The notes: generated by a model not told the origin, from the letters alone. 10,117 bases of DNA from Burkholderiales bacterium (GCA_006227785.1 SBFU01000425.1:1-10117); one strand, 5' to 3'. Numbered from the stretch's first letter, positions 1 to 6,680 are shown. Numbers and translations: made by a program.

Positions 1-851
1 TGTGGGCGCAGCGGATGCTCGGCGCGCCAGGCCGGCGTCATCAGGGACACCCGGAACGGGATGCTCACCGCCAAAGGTCGGACCACCAGCCGTGGCCCCC
101 GCATGGCCAGCGCCGTCAGCGGATTGACCACACCCACCCCGAGCCCCTGTTCCACCAGGGCGCAGACCGAAACGGCGCTGGCCGTCTCCAGGCGCAGGCT
201 TCGGCCGATTCCCGCCTGCGCCAGCCAGTCATCGACCTGCTGCCGGTAGGGGTCGCCCGGCGCCAGGCTGATGAAGGCCTCACCTTCGAAATCGCCCGCC
301 GACAGACGGTCCCGACCCGCCAACCGGTGCCCGGCAGGCAGCACCGCCACCTCGTCGGCCACCAACAGATGCTCCAGGCGGCAGGCGGGAGGCGCCTCCA
401 AGCGCTCGCTCAGGCCCAGGTCAAAGCGCTGGTCGGAGAGCGCGGCTTCCAGATGGGGAGAATCCAGCGGGGTCAGTCCGACCGCGGCATCCGGCACCTG
501 GCCGGCCATGCGCCTGAGCGCCTCAGGCAGCAGTGCATGAGCCAGTGCCGGCAGACAGGCCACCTGCAGACGGCCCTGCGCCCACGAGCGCAAACCGACC
601 GCCGTGGCGGCGATGCGCTCCAGTCCCACGTAGGACAACTCCACCTCTTCCAGCAAGGCCAGCGCACGGGCCGTCGGCTGCAGGCGCCCGCGCACACGGT
701 CGAACAGGTGAAGACCGGTGACCCGTTCCAGCCGGGCCAGCTCCCGGCTGACCGTGGGCTGCGAGGTGTGCAGGCGCTCGGCCGCACGGGTCACCTGTCC
801 CGTCTGCATGACGGTGCGAAACACCTCAATTTGCCGGTGGGTCAGTTTCAT
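1..851 (-). CDS. lysR: LysR, transcriptional regulator of lysA (3' end cut by window edge)
   Basis: LysR-family DNA-binding regulator, transcribed leftward from ATG 849-851. 283 codons are visible and the C-terminus lies outside the window; Escherichia LysR has about 311 residues, so roughly 25-30 are missing. The winged helix-turn-helix covers about residues 1-60, with the recognition helix around HTSQPTVSRELAR (28-40), which as I recall it is the same run as in Escherichia LysR. The effector-binding domain follows from about residue 92 and holds the LPAGHRLA (171-178) and VVNPLTAL (241-248) segments, also LysR-like. In enterobacteria LysR activates lysA in response to diaminopimelate and lysine levels and represses itself. 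The divergent position beside lysA and the T-N11-A operator between the two genes support the same role here. The frame is open throughout. Other LysR-family regulators are possible in principle, but similarity along the whole visible length plus context make LysR itself likely. Confidence 0.9.
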   Translation of the reverse strand, partial: MKLTHRQIEVFRTVMQTGQVTRAAERLHTSQPTVSRELARLERVTGLHLFDRVRGRLQPTARALALLEEVELSYVGLERIAATAVGLRSWAQGRLQVACLPALAHALLPEALRRMAGQVPDAAVGLTPLDSPHLEAALSDQRFDLGLSERLEAPPACRLEHLLVADEVAVLPAGHRLAGRDRLSAGDFEGEAFISLAPGDPYRQQVDDWLAQAGIGRSLRLETASAVSVCALVEQGLGVGVVNPLTALAMRGPRLVVRPLAVSIPFRVSLMTPAWRAEHPLRP

Positions 852-878
852 ATCAAGATTGAATGACATTGGGAGAAG

Positions 879-893
879 ATTGCATTTTGCAAT
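879..893. promoter_or_regulatory. LysR-type operator between lysR and lysA
   Basis: The sequence ATTGCA-TTT-TGCAAT is a perfect 6-bp inverted repeat with a 3-bp spacer. It contains T880 and A892 exactly eleven bases apart, the T-N11-A consensus of LysR-type regulator boxes. It sits almost midway between the two starts: 27 bp from the lysR ATG (851) and 29 bp from the lysA ATG (923). It is AT-rich in a GC-rich window. A weaker overlapping T-N11-A box, TTG...CAA, spans 887-900 and could be a second half-site. Seen: the palindrome and spacing. Inferred: that it is the LysR site controlling both genes. I see no convincing -35/-10 pair on either strand. Confidence 0.75.
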
Positions 894-922
894 ATGCCAA
901 GACCGGTGCAAGATGCGATCCC

Positions 923-2161
923 ATGAATCCCTTCGAGCCCGAACTCCTCCACGACCTGGCCCGCTCCCACGGCACGCCGCTGTGGGTCTATGACGCCGCC
1001 ACCATCCGTCAGCGCATCGCCGAACTGCGCCAGTTCGATACCGTTCGCTACGCCCAGAAGGCCAACGCCAACCTGCACCTGCTGCGGCTGATGCGGGAGG
1101 CCGGTGTGGTGGTCGATGCGGTCTCGCTCGGCGAGATCGAGCGCGCCCTGGCCGCCGGCTACACCGCCGCGAACGAACCCTGCGGCGCTGCCGGCATCGT
1201 GTTCACCGCCGACCTGTTCGACCACCGCACGCTCGACGCGGTGACCCGACATGGCATTCCCGTCAACGCGGGCTCGATCGACATGCTCGACCAGCTGGGC
1301 CAGCGCTCGCCCGGCCACCGTGTCTGGCTGCGCATCAACCCCGGCTTTGGCCACGGCCACAGCAACAAGACGAATACCGGCGGCGAACACAGCAAACACG
1401 GCATCTGGCACAGCCAGCTGCCTCAGGCCCTGGAACGCATCCGTGCACACGGCCTGAAGCTGGAGGGCCTGCACATGCACATTGGCTCAGGGGTCGACTA
1501 CGGCCACCTGGAGCAGGTCTGCGAGGCCATGGTTCAGCTGGTGCGCTCCAGCGGCGCGTCTGTGCGCGCCATCTCGGCCGGCGGCGGCCTGTCCATCCCC
1601 TACCGGGAGGGTGAGCCCCGCATCGACACCGCGCATTACTTCCGGCTCTGGGATGCCGTCCGGCGCGAAATCGCCTCCCTCCTGGGCCATGAGGTCCATC
1701 TCGAGCTCGAACCTGGCCGTTACCTGGTCGCCGAATCCGGTGTGCTGCTGGCCGAAGTTCGCGCCACCAAGTACCAGGGTGGGCAGCACTTCACCCTGGT
1801 CGACACCGGCTTCTCCGACCTCATGCGCCCGGCCATGTACGGCGCCTGGCATGGCATGAGCCTGCTGCCCTGCGACGACACGCCACGCGCGGTGCGGGAG
1901 ACCGTGGTGGCCGGTCCGCTGTGCGAGTCGGGTGACGTGTTCACCCAGGCCGAGGGCGGCGTGGTGCTGACACGCGAGCTGCCAGAGGCCAAGGTGGGTG
2001 ACCTGCTGGTGCTGCACGACGCCGGTGCCTACGGTGCCTCGATGTCCAGCAACTACAACAGCCGCCCGCTGGCCCCCGAAGTGCTGGTCGATGGCACCGT
2101 GCACCGGCTGATCCGCCGGCGCCAGCAGATCGACGAACTGCTGGCGCTGGAAGCCGTCTGA
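923..2161 (+). CDS. lysA: Diaminopimelate decarboxylase LysA
   Basis: PLP-dependent enzyme that decarboxylates meso-diaminopimelate to L-lysine, the last step of the DAP pathway, in the cytoplasm. 412 residues from ATG 923, close to the 420 of Escherichia LysA. The fold-III (alanine-racemase-like) barrel begins with YAQKAN, where K46 is the expected Schiff-base lysine. Then come MHIGSG (185-190), the glycine stretch GGGL (220-223) that holds the cofactor phosphate, and EPGRY (263-267). CESGD (334-338) supplies the substrate-contacting Cys and Glu across the dimer, and Y370/Y378 lie in AGAYGASMSSNYN. Similarity to the Escherichia form runs along the whole length. An in-frame ATG at 863 would add 20 residues but would place the operator inside the gene, and homologues begin near 923. 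No good Shine-Dalgarno sequence precedes 923. The gene is divergent from lysR. Confidence 0.95.
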   Translation: MNPFEPELLHDLARSHGTPLWVYDAATIRQRIAELRQFDTVRYAQKANANLHLLRLMREAGVVVDAVSLGEIERALAAGYTAANEPCGAAGIVFTADLFDHRTLDAVTRHGIPVNAGSIDMLDQLGQRSPGHRVWLRINPGFGHGHSNKTNTGGEHSKHGIWHSQLPQALERIRAHGLKLEGLHMHIGSGVDYGHLEQVCEAMVQLVRSSGASVRAISAGGGLSIPYREGEPRIDTAHYFRLWDAVRREIASLLGHEVHLELEPGRYLVAESGVLLAEVRATKYQGGQHFTLVDTGFSDLMRPAMYGAWHGMSLLPCDDTPRAVRETVVAGPLCESGDVFTQAEGGVVLTRELPEAKVGDLLVLHDAGAYGASMSSNYNSRPLAPEVLVDGTVHRLIRRRQQIDELLALEAV

Positions 2162-2206
2162 ACGCCCTCTGCGACAATCGGCGCTTTCGACCTTGCAGCC
2201 CCGACC

Positions 2207-2668
2207 ATGAGCCTGAAAGAACGCATCACCGAAGACATGAAGGCCGCCATGCGTGCCAAGGACAGCGAGCGCCTGGGCACCATCCGCCTGCTGACCGCTG
2301 CCCTGAAGCAGAAAGAGGTGGACGAGCGCATCGAGCTGGACGACACCCAGGTCATCGGTGTCATCGACAAGCTGGTCAAGCAGCGCAAGGACTCGATCAC
2401 CGCCTTTGAGCAGGCCGGCCGCCAGGATCTGGTCGACAAGGAAAAGGCCGAACTGCAGGTACTTCAGGCTTATCTGCCAGCCCGCCTGTCGGCCGAGGAA
2501 GTGGCGGCCGAGGTGCGTGCCGTTCTGGACAGCCTGGCCGGGGAGCTCGGGCGTGCCGCAGGCCCTGCCGACATGGGTAAGGTGATGGCCGCCGCCAAGG
2601 CCCGGCTGGCCGGCAAGGCCGACATGGCAGCGGTATCGGCAGCCGTGAAAGCCGCACTGGCCGCCTGA
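2207..2668 (+). CDS. yqeY: YqeY/GatB-like domain protein
   Basis: 153-residue cytoplasmic protein of the GatB/YqeY family, which resembles the C-terminal tRNA-contacting tail of the GatB amidotransferase subunit. It begins MSLKERITEDMKAAMRAKD and continues with the family's helical segments RLGTIRLLTAALKQKEVDER (about 22-41) and KEKAELQVLQAYLP (about 77-90). The C-terminal domain (about 95-153) carries ADMGKVMAAAKARLAGKAD. The full-length match and usual size (about 150 residues) make the family assignment firm, but the cellular role of free-standing YqeY is not established; a tRNA-linked role is inferred from GatB. It lies 45 bp after lysA on the same strand, so read-through from lysA is possible. 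In many proteobacteria yqeY sits beside rpsU and dnaG, neither of which is visible here. No strong ribosome binding site precedes ATG 2207. Confidence 0.88.
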   Translation: MSLKERITEDMKAAMRAKDSERLGTIRLLTAALKQKEVDERIELDDTQVIGVIDKLVKQRKDSITAFEQAGRQDLVDKEKAELQVLQAYLPARLSAEEVAAEVRAVLDSLAGELGRAAGPADMGKVMAAAKARLAGKADMAAVSAAVKAALAA

Positions 2669-2738
2669 CGCACACGTCGGCGCCGGCTGCCTGACGAAGC
2701 ACTGACGGCCAGCCACTCTTTCAGGGTAAACCGCGAGT

Positions 2739-2754
2739 CGCCCCCCGGGGGGCG
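2739..2754. repeat. Perfect 16-bp palindrome, possible diverged copy of the intergenic repeat
   Basis: CGCCCCCCGGGGGGCG is its own reverse complement. It lies between yqeY and the binding-protein gene. With its left flank (GCGAGTCGC at 2733-2741) it resembles the GCGGGTCGC plus C-run/G-run core at 4022-4047, so it may be a degenerate member of the same family. No T-run follows it on either strand, so it is not a classical intrinsic terminator, though a short GC hairpin could still slow polymerase at the end of yqeY. The palindrome is seen directly; the family membership is inferred. Confidence 0.5.
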
Positions 2755-2780
2755 CTGCCTACACTCGCCTGCGTCACTGA

Positions 2781-2786
2781 AAGGAG
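2781..2786 (+). promoter_or_regulatory. Strong ribosome binding site for the binding-protein gene
   Basis: AAGGAG lies 5 bases before ATG 2792, the best Shine-Dalgarno match in the window. It fixes the start of the following gene, and the predicted signal peptide begins exactly there. Confidence 0.85.
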
Positions 2787-2791
2787 CGCCC

Positions 2792-3994
2792 ATGCAATGC
2801 CTTCGTCGTCTGGTCAGCTGGCTGGTCTGGCCCTTCATGGTCCTGGCTGCCCACACCGCATTGGCCCAGCCGGGCGCGCCACTCAAGATCGGCGTCATCG
2901 GCCCCTTCACGGGTCCTTCGTCCGACTTCGGCACGCCCATGCGGCACGGCATCGAGCTGGCGGTCGAGGAGATCAACGCCGTTGGCGGCTACCTGGGTCG
3001 CCCGCTTCAGCTCATCATCAAGGACGACGAGGGCACACCCGACGTGGGCCGCCAGCGTTCGGAAGAGCTGGTCAAGGAGGGTGTGGTCGCCACCATCGGC
3101 TTTTGCAACACCGGCGTGGCCATGCGTTCACTTGAGGTGTTCCAGAAAGCCCAGTCGCCCCTGATCGTGCCCTGCTCGACCGGCTCGCCCCTGACCGCCA
3201 CTTACCCGGCACCTGAGAGCTACATCTTCCGCACCTCGGCCCGCGATGCCATCCAGGCCCCCTTTGTGGTGGACGATCTGGTTCGCCGGGGCTGGACACG
3301 CGTGGCCATCTTCGCCGACACCACCGGCTATGGCGATGCCGGGCTCAAGGACGTTGAAGCCGCGCTGGCGGCCAAAGGGCTCAAGCCTGCCCACGTGGCG
3401 CGCTTTGCACTGGGCGTCAAGGACCTGCGCCAGGAACTGCAGGCCGCCCGCGATGCAGGCGCCAACGTGGTGTTCAGCTACACCGTCGGCCCGGAGAACG
3501 CGACCATCGCCCAGGGGCGCCGCGACCTGGGCTGGCCGGTCCCCCAGGTGGGTGGGTGGCCACTGTCGTTTCCGTTCTTCATCGATGGCGCCGGTGCGGC
3601 GGCAGACGGAGCGCTGATGGCACAGACCTTCATTGCCGAGCCCAGCAACGAGCGCCGGGCCGCCTTTCTCAGTGCCTACGCCCGCAAGTTCAAGCAACCT
3701 CTGAAGGTCCCCATGGCCGCGGCCCAGGCCTACGACACCACCTACCTGCTCACCTATGCGCTGTTCGGCATCCGCGACGGACGTTTCACCGGACCTGCGG
3801 TCAAGCAGGCGCTGGAAAACATCCCGCGCGTCTACTACGGCGTGGTGGCCACCCATGAACGCCCCTTCAGCCGGGACGACAAGGACGCCATCACCCAGAA
3901 CATGCTGGTGATGGGCAAGGTCAGCAAGGGAGGCGTCACCTTTGCCTACCCGGAAGACGCCCGCCGCAATCTGCTGGTGCAGCGCAAAAAATGA
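2792..3994 (+). CDS. ABC transporter periplasmic binding protein, branched-chain amino acid type
   Basis: 400-residue secreted solute-binding protein of the Leu/Ile/Val (periplasmic-binding-protein type 1) family. The N-terminus has a Sec signal peptide: Arg at 5-6, a hydrophobic core at about 7-20, and an AxA site (A23-L24-A25) with cleavage before Q26. There is no lipobox cysteine. The mature part opens with LKIGVIGPFTGPSSDFG, the family's first strand and ligand loop, followed by GIELAVEEINAVGGYLGR and the DDEGTPD segment. The second lobe includes ifADTTGYGDAG-type sequence (around 172-181). The likely site is the periplasm, delivering an amino acid or related small solute to an inner-membrane permease. 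The ligand cannot be read from sequence; members bind leucine, amides, urea or aromatic acids. No permease or ATPase gene is adjacent, so it is an orphan that must borrow a transporter or act as a sensor. Start fixed by AAGGAG at 2781. Confidence 0.9.
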   Translation: MQCLRRLVSWLVWPFMVLAAHTALAQPGAPLKIGVIGPFTGPSSDFGTPMRHGIELAVEEINAVGGYLGRPLQLIIKDDEGTPDVGRQRSEELVKEGVVATIGFCNTGVAMRSLEVFQKAQSPLIVPCSTGSPLTATYPAPESYIFRTSARDAIQAPFVVDDLVRRGWTRVAIFADTTGYGDAGLKDVEAALAAKGLKPAHVARFALGVKDLRQELQAARDAGANVVFSYTVGPENATIAQGRRDLGWPVPQVGGWPLSFPFFIDGAGAAADGALMAQTFIAEPSNERRAAFLSAYARKFKQPLKVPMAAAQAYDTTYLLTYALFGIRDGRFTGPAVKQALENIPRVYYGVVATHERPFSRDDKDAITQNMLVMGKVSKGGVTFAYPEDARRNLLVQRKK

Positions 3995-4001
3995 GTGGTT
4001 G

Positions 4002-4033
4002 GCCCCCACGCTCCACCGCTGCGCGGGTCGCTG
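4002..4033. repeat. Intergenic direct repeat, copy 1 (32 bp)
   Basis: This 32-bp unit starts GCCCCCACGCTCCACC and ends GGGTCGCTG. It is identical to the copy at 4087-4118, offset by exactly 85 bp. It begins 7 bp after the stop codon of the binding-protein gene. I recognise the CCCCCACGCTCC...GCTGCGCGGGTCGCTG pattern as a type of extragenic repeat common in comamonad genomes; that is recollection, not a search result. Confidence 0.85.
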
Positions 4034-4047
4034 CCCCCCAAGGGGGC
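4033..4047. repeat. C-run/G-run hairpin in the intergenic repeat block
   Basis: GCCCCC-CAA-GGGGGC forms a 6-bp all-GC stem with a 3-base loop, starting where direct-repeat copy 1 ends. It lies between two convergent genes, so its transcript could fold for either strand and act as a roadblock or RNA-end stabiliser. It lacks a T-run on both sides and so is not a standard rho-independent terminator. A second, looser pairing, GGGGCG at 4059-4064 with CGCCCC at 4086-4091, encloses the block between the hairpin and copy 2. Confidence 0.6.
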
Positions 4048-4086
4048 TGACCTGGCTCGGGGCGGCCCTTCGCTGCGGTCGGCGTC

Positions 4087-4118
4087 GCCCCCACGCTCCA
4101 CCGCTGCGCGGGTCGCTG
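4087..4118. repeat. Intergenic direct repeat, copy 2 (32 bp)
   Basis: Identical over 32 bp to 4002-4033. It ends one base before the stop codon (4120-4122, read on the minus strand) of the exporter gene, so the 3995-4119 gap is almost entirely repeat material. The C-run/G-run hairpin that follows copy 1 does not follow copy 2, where the sequence passes straight into the neighbouring gene. Copy 2 thus looks like a truncated second unit. Confidence 0.85.
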
Positions 4119-4119
4119 T

Positions 4120-5004
4120 TCAGGTCAGGATAAGTGCGGTGCCTGTGACCGCCAGCGAGGCACCGACCCAGGCACCCAGGGCCGGTCGACGGCGGTAGAC
4201 CAGCCAGAGCAGGGGCAGGATCAGCACCGGCGTCACCGACGACAGAACCGCCACCAACCCGGCCTGACCGTGGCGCATCGCCTGCAGTATCAGGGTCATG
4301 CCCAGCGCCATGGCAATCGCCGCACTCAGGAAAATCCAGGTCGCATCCTTCAGACTCAGCGCGGCCCGGGCCCGCGCACCACGCCAGACCAGCCACAACA
4401 GGCTGTGAGCGCCCAGCGCCGTGCTCATGCGCATGGCCGATGCCGCCACCGCATCCACCCCGCTGCTCATCAGAGGTTTGAGCATCAGCGTGGCCACCGA
4501 CTGGCACAGGGCTGCCAGCAGGCCCAGCCCGACACCGACCCACAACGCGCCACGCACCTGCTCCCAGGCATGGGCCTCGTCTTCACGCTTGCCCCATGCG
4601 ATGGCCAGCATCACACCGGCCACCAGCAGCCCGCTGCCCACCAGGGTCCAGCCCCAGAGCGATTCACCCAGGAGAAGCCAGGCCAGGCAGGCGGAGAACA
4701 GCGCATGGGTGGCGAACAGCACACCCGAACGCCTTGGGCCAAGCCGGTTCATGCAGGCAAACAGGGCCGTGTCACCGATGAAGATGCCGATCAGGCCGGA
4801 CAAGGCCAGCAAGGCGAAACCCGACGCATCCAGGCTGCGCCAGCCACCGCCAGCCAGGGCCAACGACCACAGCAGGAGCGAGGCAAACAGCATGCGCCAG
4901 CGGCTGAAGGCGAACGCGCCCAGCCTCTGCGCGGGACCGGCCGAGAACAGGCTTGAAATCGCCCAACAGGCGGCGGCCATCAAGGCCAGTGCTTCAGGAC
5001 GCAA
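4120..5004 (-). CDS. EamA/DMT-superfamily inner-membrane transporter
   Basis: 294-residue integral membrane protein of the drug/metabolite transporter superfamily with two EamA repeats. About ten hydrophobic segments alternate with short polar loops. The first repeat (about 1-140) includes ALMAAACWAISSLFSAG and the glycine-rich FALLALSGLIGIFIGDTALF. The second (about 155-294) includes GLGLLAALCQSVATLMLKPL and ends in the helix WVGASLAVTGTALILT. Such proteins usually export amino acids or metabolites; the substrate cannot be inferred. The start shown is TTG 5004, because the following residues (RPEALAL) look like the usual N-terminus of these proteins. An in-frame ATG at 4980 would give 286 residues, and neither has a clear Shine-Dalgarno. 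It follows pmbA on the same strand with a 76-bp gap and may be co-transcribed. Its 3' end abuts the repeat block. Confidence 0.88.
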   Translation of the reverse strand: MRPEALALMAAACWAISSLFSAGPAQRLGAFAFSRWRMLFASLLLWSLALAGGGWRSLDASGFALLALSGLIGIFIGDTALFACMNRLGPRRSGVLFATHALFSACLAWLLLGESLWGWTLVGSGLLVAGVMLAIAWGKREDEAHAWEQVRGALWVGVGLGLLAALCQSVATLMLKPLMSSGVDAVAASAMRMSTALGAHSLLWLVWRGARARAALSLKDATWIFLSAAIAMALGMTLILQAMRHGQAGLVAVLSSVTPVLILPLLWLVYRRRPALGAWVGASLAVTGTALILT

Positions 5005-5080
5005 GGATGGGTGTGCGGGTCAAGGAAAGGGGCACGGACCGAGGGGACGGGACCGGCGGGGCATGCGCAAGTCGCCCCGA

Positions 5081-6514
5081 TCAGCTGCCAGCCACCTTCA
5101 TGCGGTCGATCAGGATGGAGCCGACCGTCTTGCCACCGAAGGTGTAGGCATCGGCGCCCACCGCCACGATGCCCTTGAGCATGTCGCGCAGGTTGCCCGC
5201 GATGGTGATCTCCTGCACCGGATAGGCAATGCGTCCGTTCTCCACCCAGTAGCCCGATGCACCGCGAGAGTAGTCACCGGTCACGTAGTTCACGCCCTGC
5301 CCCATCAGTTCGGTCACGAACAGGCCGCGCCCCAGCTTTCTGAGCATGGCATCCAGATCATCTTCCGGACGGGTCAGCCGGCTGGTCAGGCTCAGGTTGT
5401 GCGATCCGCCGGCATTGCCTGTGGTCCGCATGCCCAGCTTGCGCGCCGAGTAGCTGGACAGGAAATACCCCTGCACCTTGCCGGCACTCAGCACCTTGCG
5501 TCGCACGGTGCGCACGCCTTCATCGTCGAAGGGCGCGCTGCCCTTGCCATTGACCAGGTGCGGCTCCTCGACGATGTCCAGATGCCGGGCCATGACCTGC
5601 TTGCCCAGGCTGTCGCACAGGAAACTGGTGCGCCGGTACAAGGCACCGCCACTGGTGGCCTGCACATAGGACCCCAGCAGCCCCGCTGCCAGCGGCGACT
5701 CGAACAGCACCGGGCATTCGGTGGTGGCCATCTTGCGCCCGCCCAGCCGCGCCAGCGTGCGCTCGGCGGCATAGCGCCCGACCACTTCGGGCGCCGCCAG
5801 GTCCTGTGGTGCGCGCTGCGAGCTGTACCAGTAGTCGCGTTGCATGGCATCGCCACGACCGGCGATCGGCGAAACAGACAGGCTGTGGCGCGAGCTGGCG
5901 TAGCCGCCGTGGAAGATGCCCGCGCGCCGACGCTCACCGCCGCGCATGTGCTCGCTGAAGAAATGCGACTGCTGGGCCGAGACACCCGCACCCTCGCTGT
6001 TCGTGATCTTGCGGCTGGTCGCAAAGGCCGCGGCCTCGCAGGCCTGGGCCAGTTGCATGGCCTCGGCCGAGCTGATGGACCAGGGATGAAAAAGGTCCAG
6101 ATCCGGGTAGCTGTCGGCCACATCCTCAGCATCAGGCAGACCCGCCACCGGGTCGTCGGCGGTGAAGCGGGCAATGTCGTAAGCGGCCTGCACCGTCTGA
6201 CGAATCGCAGCAGGCGAAAAGTCCGAGGTCGATGCGTTGCCGCGCTTCTGGCCGAGGTAGACGGTCACCCCCAGCGACTTGTCGCGGTTGCGCTCGACGT
6301 TCTCCAGCGCACCCTTTCGGACCGACACCGAAAGCCCGGCCCCCTCGGACACTTCGACCGCGGCGTCCACCGCACCCAGAAGGCGCGCGTGGGTCAGCGC
6401 CAGATCGGCCAATTCTTCAAAACGGGACCGGCTGTACTGGAAGCCGGCCAGCGGCTGTCCGGCAGGGGCCTCGGCAGCGGTCGGACGGGCGGTGGAAACG
6501 GTGGTGGAATTCAT
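5081..6514 (-). CDS. pmbA: PmbA/TldE subunit of the TldD/E metalloprotease
   Basis: 477 residues, slightly longer than Escherichia PmbA (450) because of a low-complexity N-terminal extension of about 25 residues. The family core starts around residue 29. Recognisable stretches are SLGVTVYLGQKRGNAST (80-96), SYPDLDLFHPW (135-145), KITNSEGAG (169-177), SYSARKLGMRTTGNAGG (354-370), ELMGQGVNYVTGDYSRGA (402-419) and EITIAGNLRDM (435-445). TldE pairs with TldD to form a cytoplasmic protease that trims unfolded peptides, including microcin B17 and the CcdA antitoxin in Escherichia. TldD carries the HExxxH zinc motif; none is present here, as expected for TldE. tldD is not in the window. The gene is divergent from darP, an arrangement common in beta- and gammaproteobacteria. 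Start ATG 6512-6514 lacks a strong Shine-Dalgarno; an internal start is possible but no better supported. Confidence 0.95.
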   Translation of the reverse strand: MNSTTVSTARPTAAEAPAGQPLAGFQYSRSRFEELADLALTHARLLGAVDAAVEVSEGAGLSVSVRKGALENVERNRDKSLGVTVYLGQKRGNASTSDFSPAAIRQTVQAAYDIARFTADDPVAGLPDAEDVADSYPDLDLFHPWSISSAEAMQLAQACEAAAFATSRKITNSEGAGVSAQQSHFFSEHMRGGERRRAGIFHGGYASSRHSLSVSPIAGRGDAMQRDYWYSSQRAPQDLAAPEVVGRYAAERTLARLGGRKMATTECPVLFESPLAAGLLGSYVQATSGGALYRRTSFLCDSLGKQVMARHLDIVEEPHLVNGKGSAPFDDEGVRTVRRKVLSAGKVQGYFLSSYSARKLGMRTTGNAGGSHNLSLTSRLTRPEDDLDAMLRKLGRGLFVTELMGQGVNYVTGDYSRGASGYWVENGRIAYPVQEITIAGNLRDMLKGIVAVGADAYTFGGKTVGSILIDRMKVAGS

Positions 6515-6680
6515 GGTGGCGGTTATGATACCTGCCGGTCCATTTTCACCGCTTGGCGCCTCTGAGCGTCCCTACACGCCTCACCATAGGCCAGGCCCGG
6601 CAGGCCAGCCTGGAAACGGCTCAGCCGGGTCGCGGCCAGCGTTCGGGGCGACGCCACAGACGGCACAGGCGCCCACACCC
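6515..6680. promoter_or_regulatory. Divergent intergenic region between pmbA and darP
   Basis: 166 bp without a gene, expected to hold promoters for both directions. The best element is TATGAT at 6524-6529, a 5/6 match to the -10 box reading toward darP, but no good -35 lies 16-18 bp upstream. It would give a darP leader of about 145 nt. A plus-strand open frame crosses the region in the darP frame, but its upstream part is antisense to pmbA and lacks family similarity. I see no riboswitch-like fold or terminator. Confidence 0.3.

Noticed and set aside
15-866. Plus-strand open frame (283 codons) at the left end
   Set aside because: Exact antisense shadow of lysR; the minus-strand reading matches LysR along its whole visible length.
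1487-2716. Long minus-strand open frame (409 codons) opposite lysA and yqeY
   Set aside because: Antisense to two clear genes, low-complexity Gly/His/Gln-rich translation, and no recognisable motif.
4002-4118. CRISPR array
   Set aside because: Only two repeat copies, 53 bp between them filled with hairpin-forming GC sequence, and no further units or cas genes.
3128-4543. Long minus-strand open frame (471 codons)
   Set aside because: It crosses the binding-protein gene in antisense, the repeat block, and the exporter gene out of frame. No single protein would plausibly span these.
5057-5079. Possible terminator after pmbA (CGGGGC...GCCCCG)
   Set aside because: Only a 6-bp stem with an 11-base loop and no T-run on the minus strand; not convincing as an intrinsic terminator.
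4421-6565. Very long plus-strand open frame (714 codons)
   Set aside because: It lies antisense to the exporter gene and pmbA, both strongly recognisable families. The translation is rich in Arg/Ala/His/Gln with no domain pattern, typical of the complement of a GC-rich gene.
6279-6680. N-terminal extension of darP to an upstream ATG at 6279
   Set aside because: The added 134 codons are antisense to the pmbA 5' end and the intergenic region and show no DarP-like sequence; ATG 6681 gives the known N-terminus.
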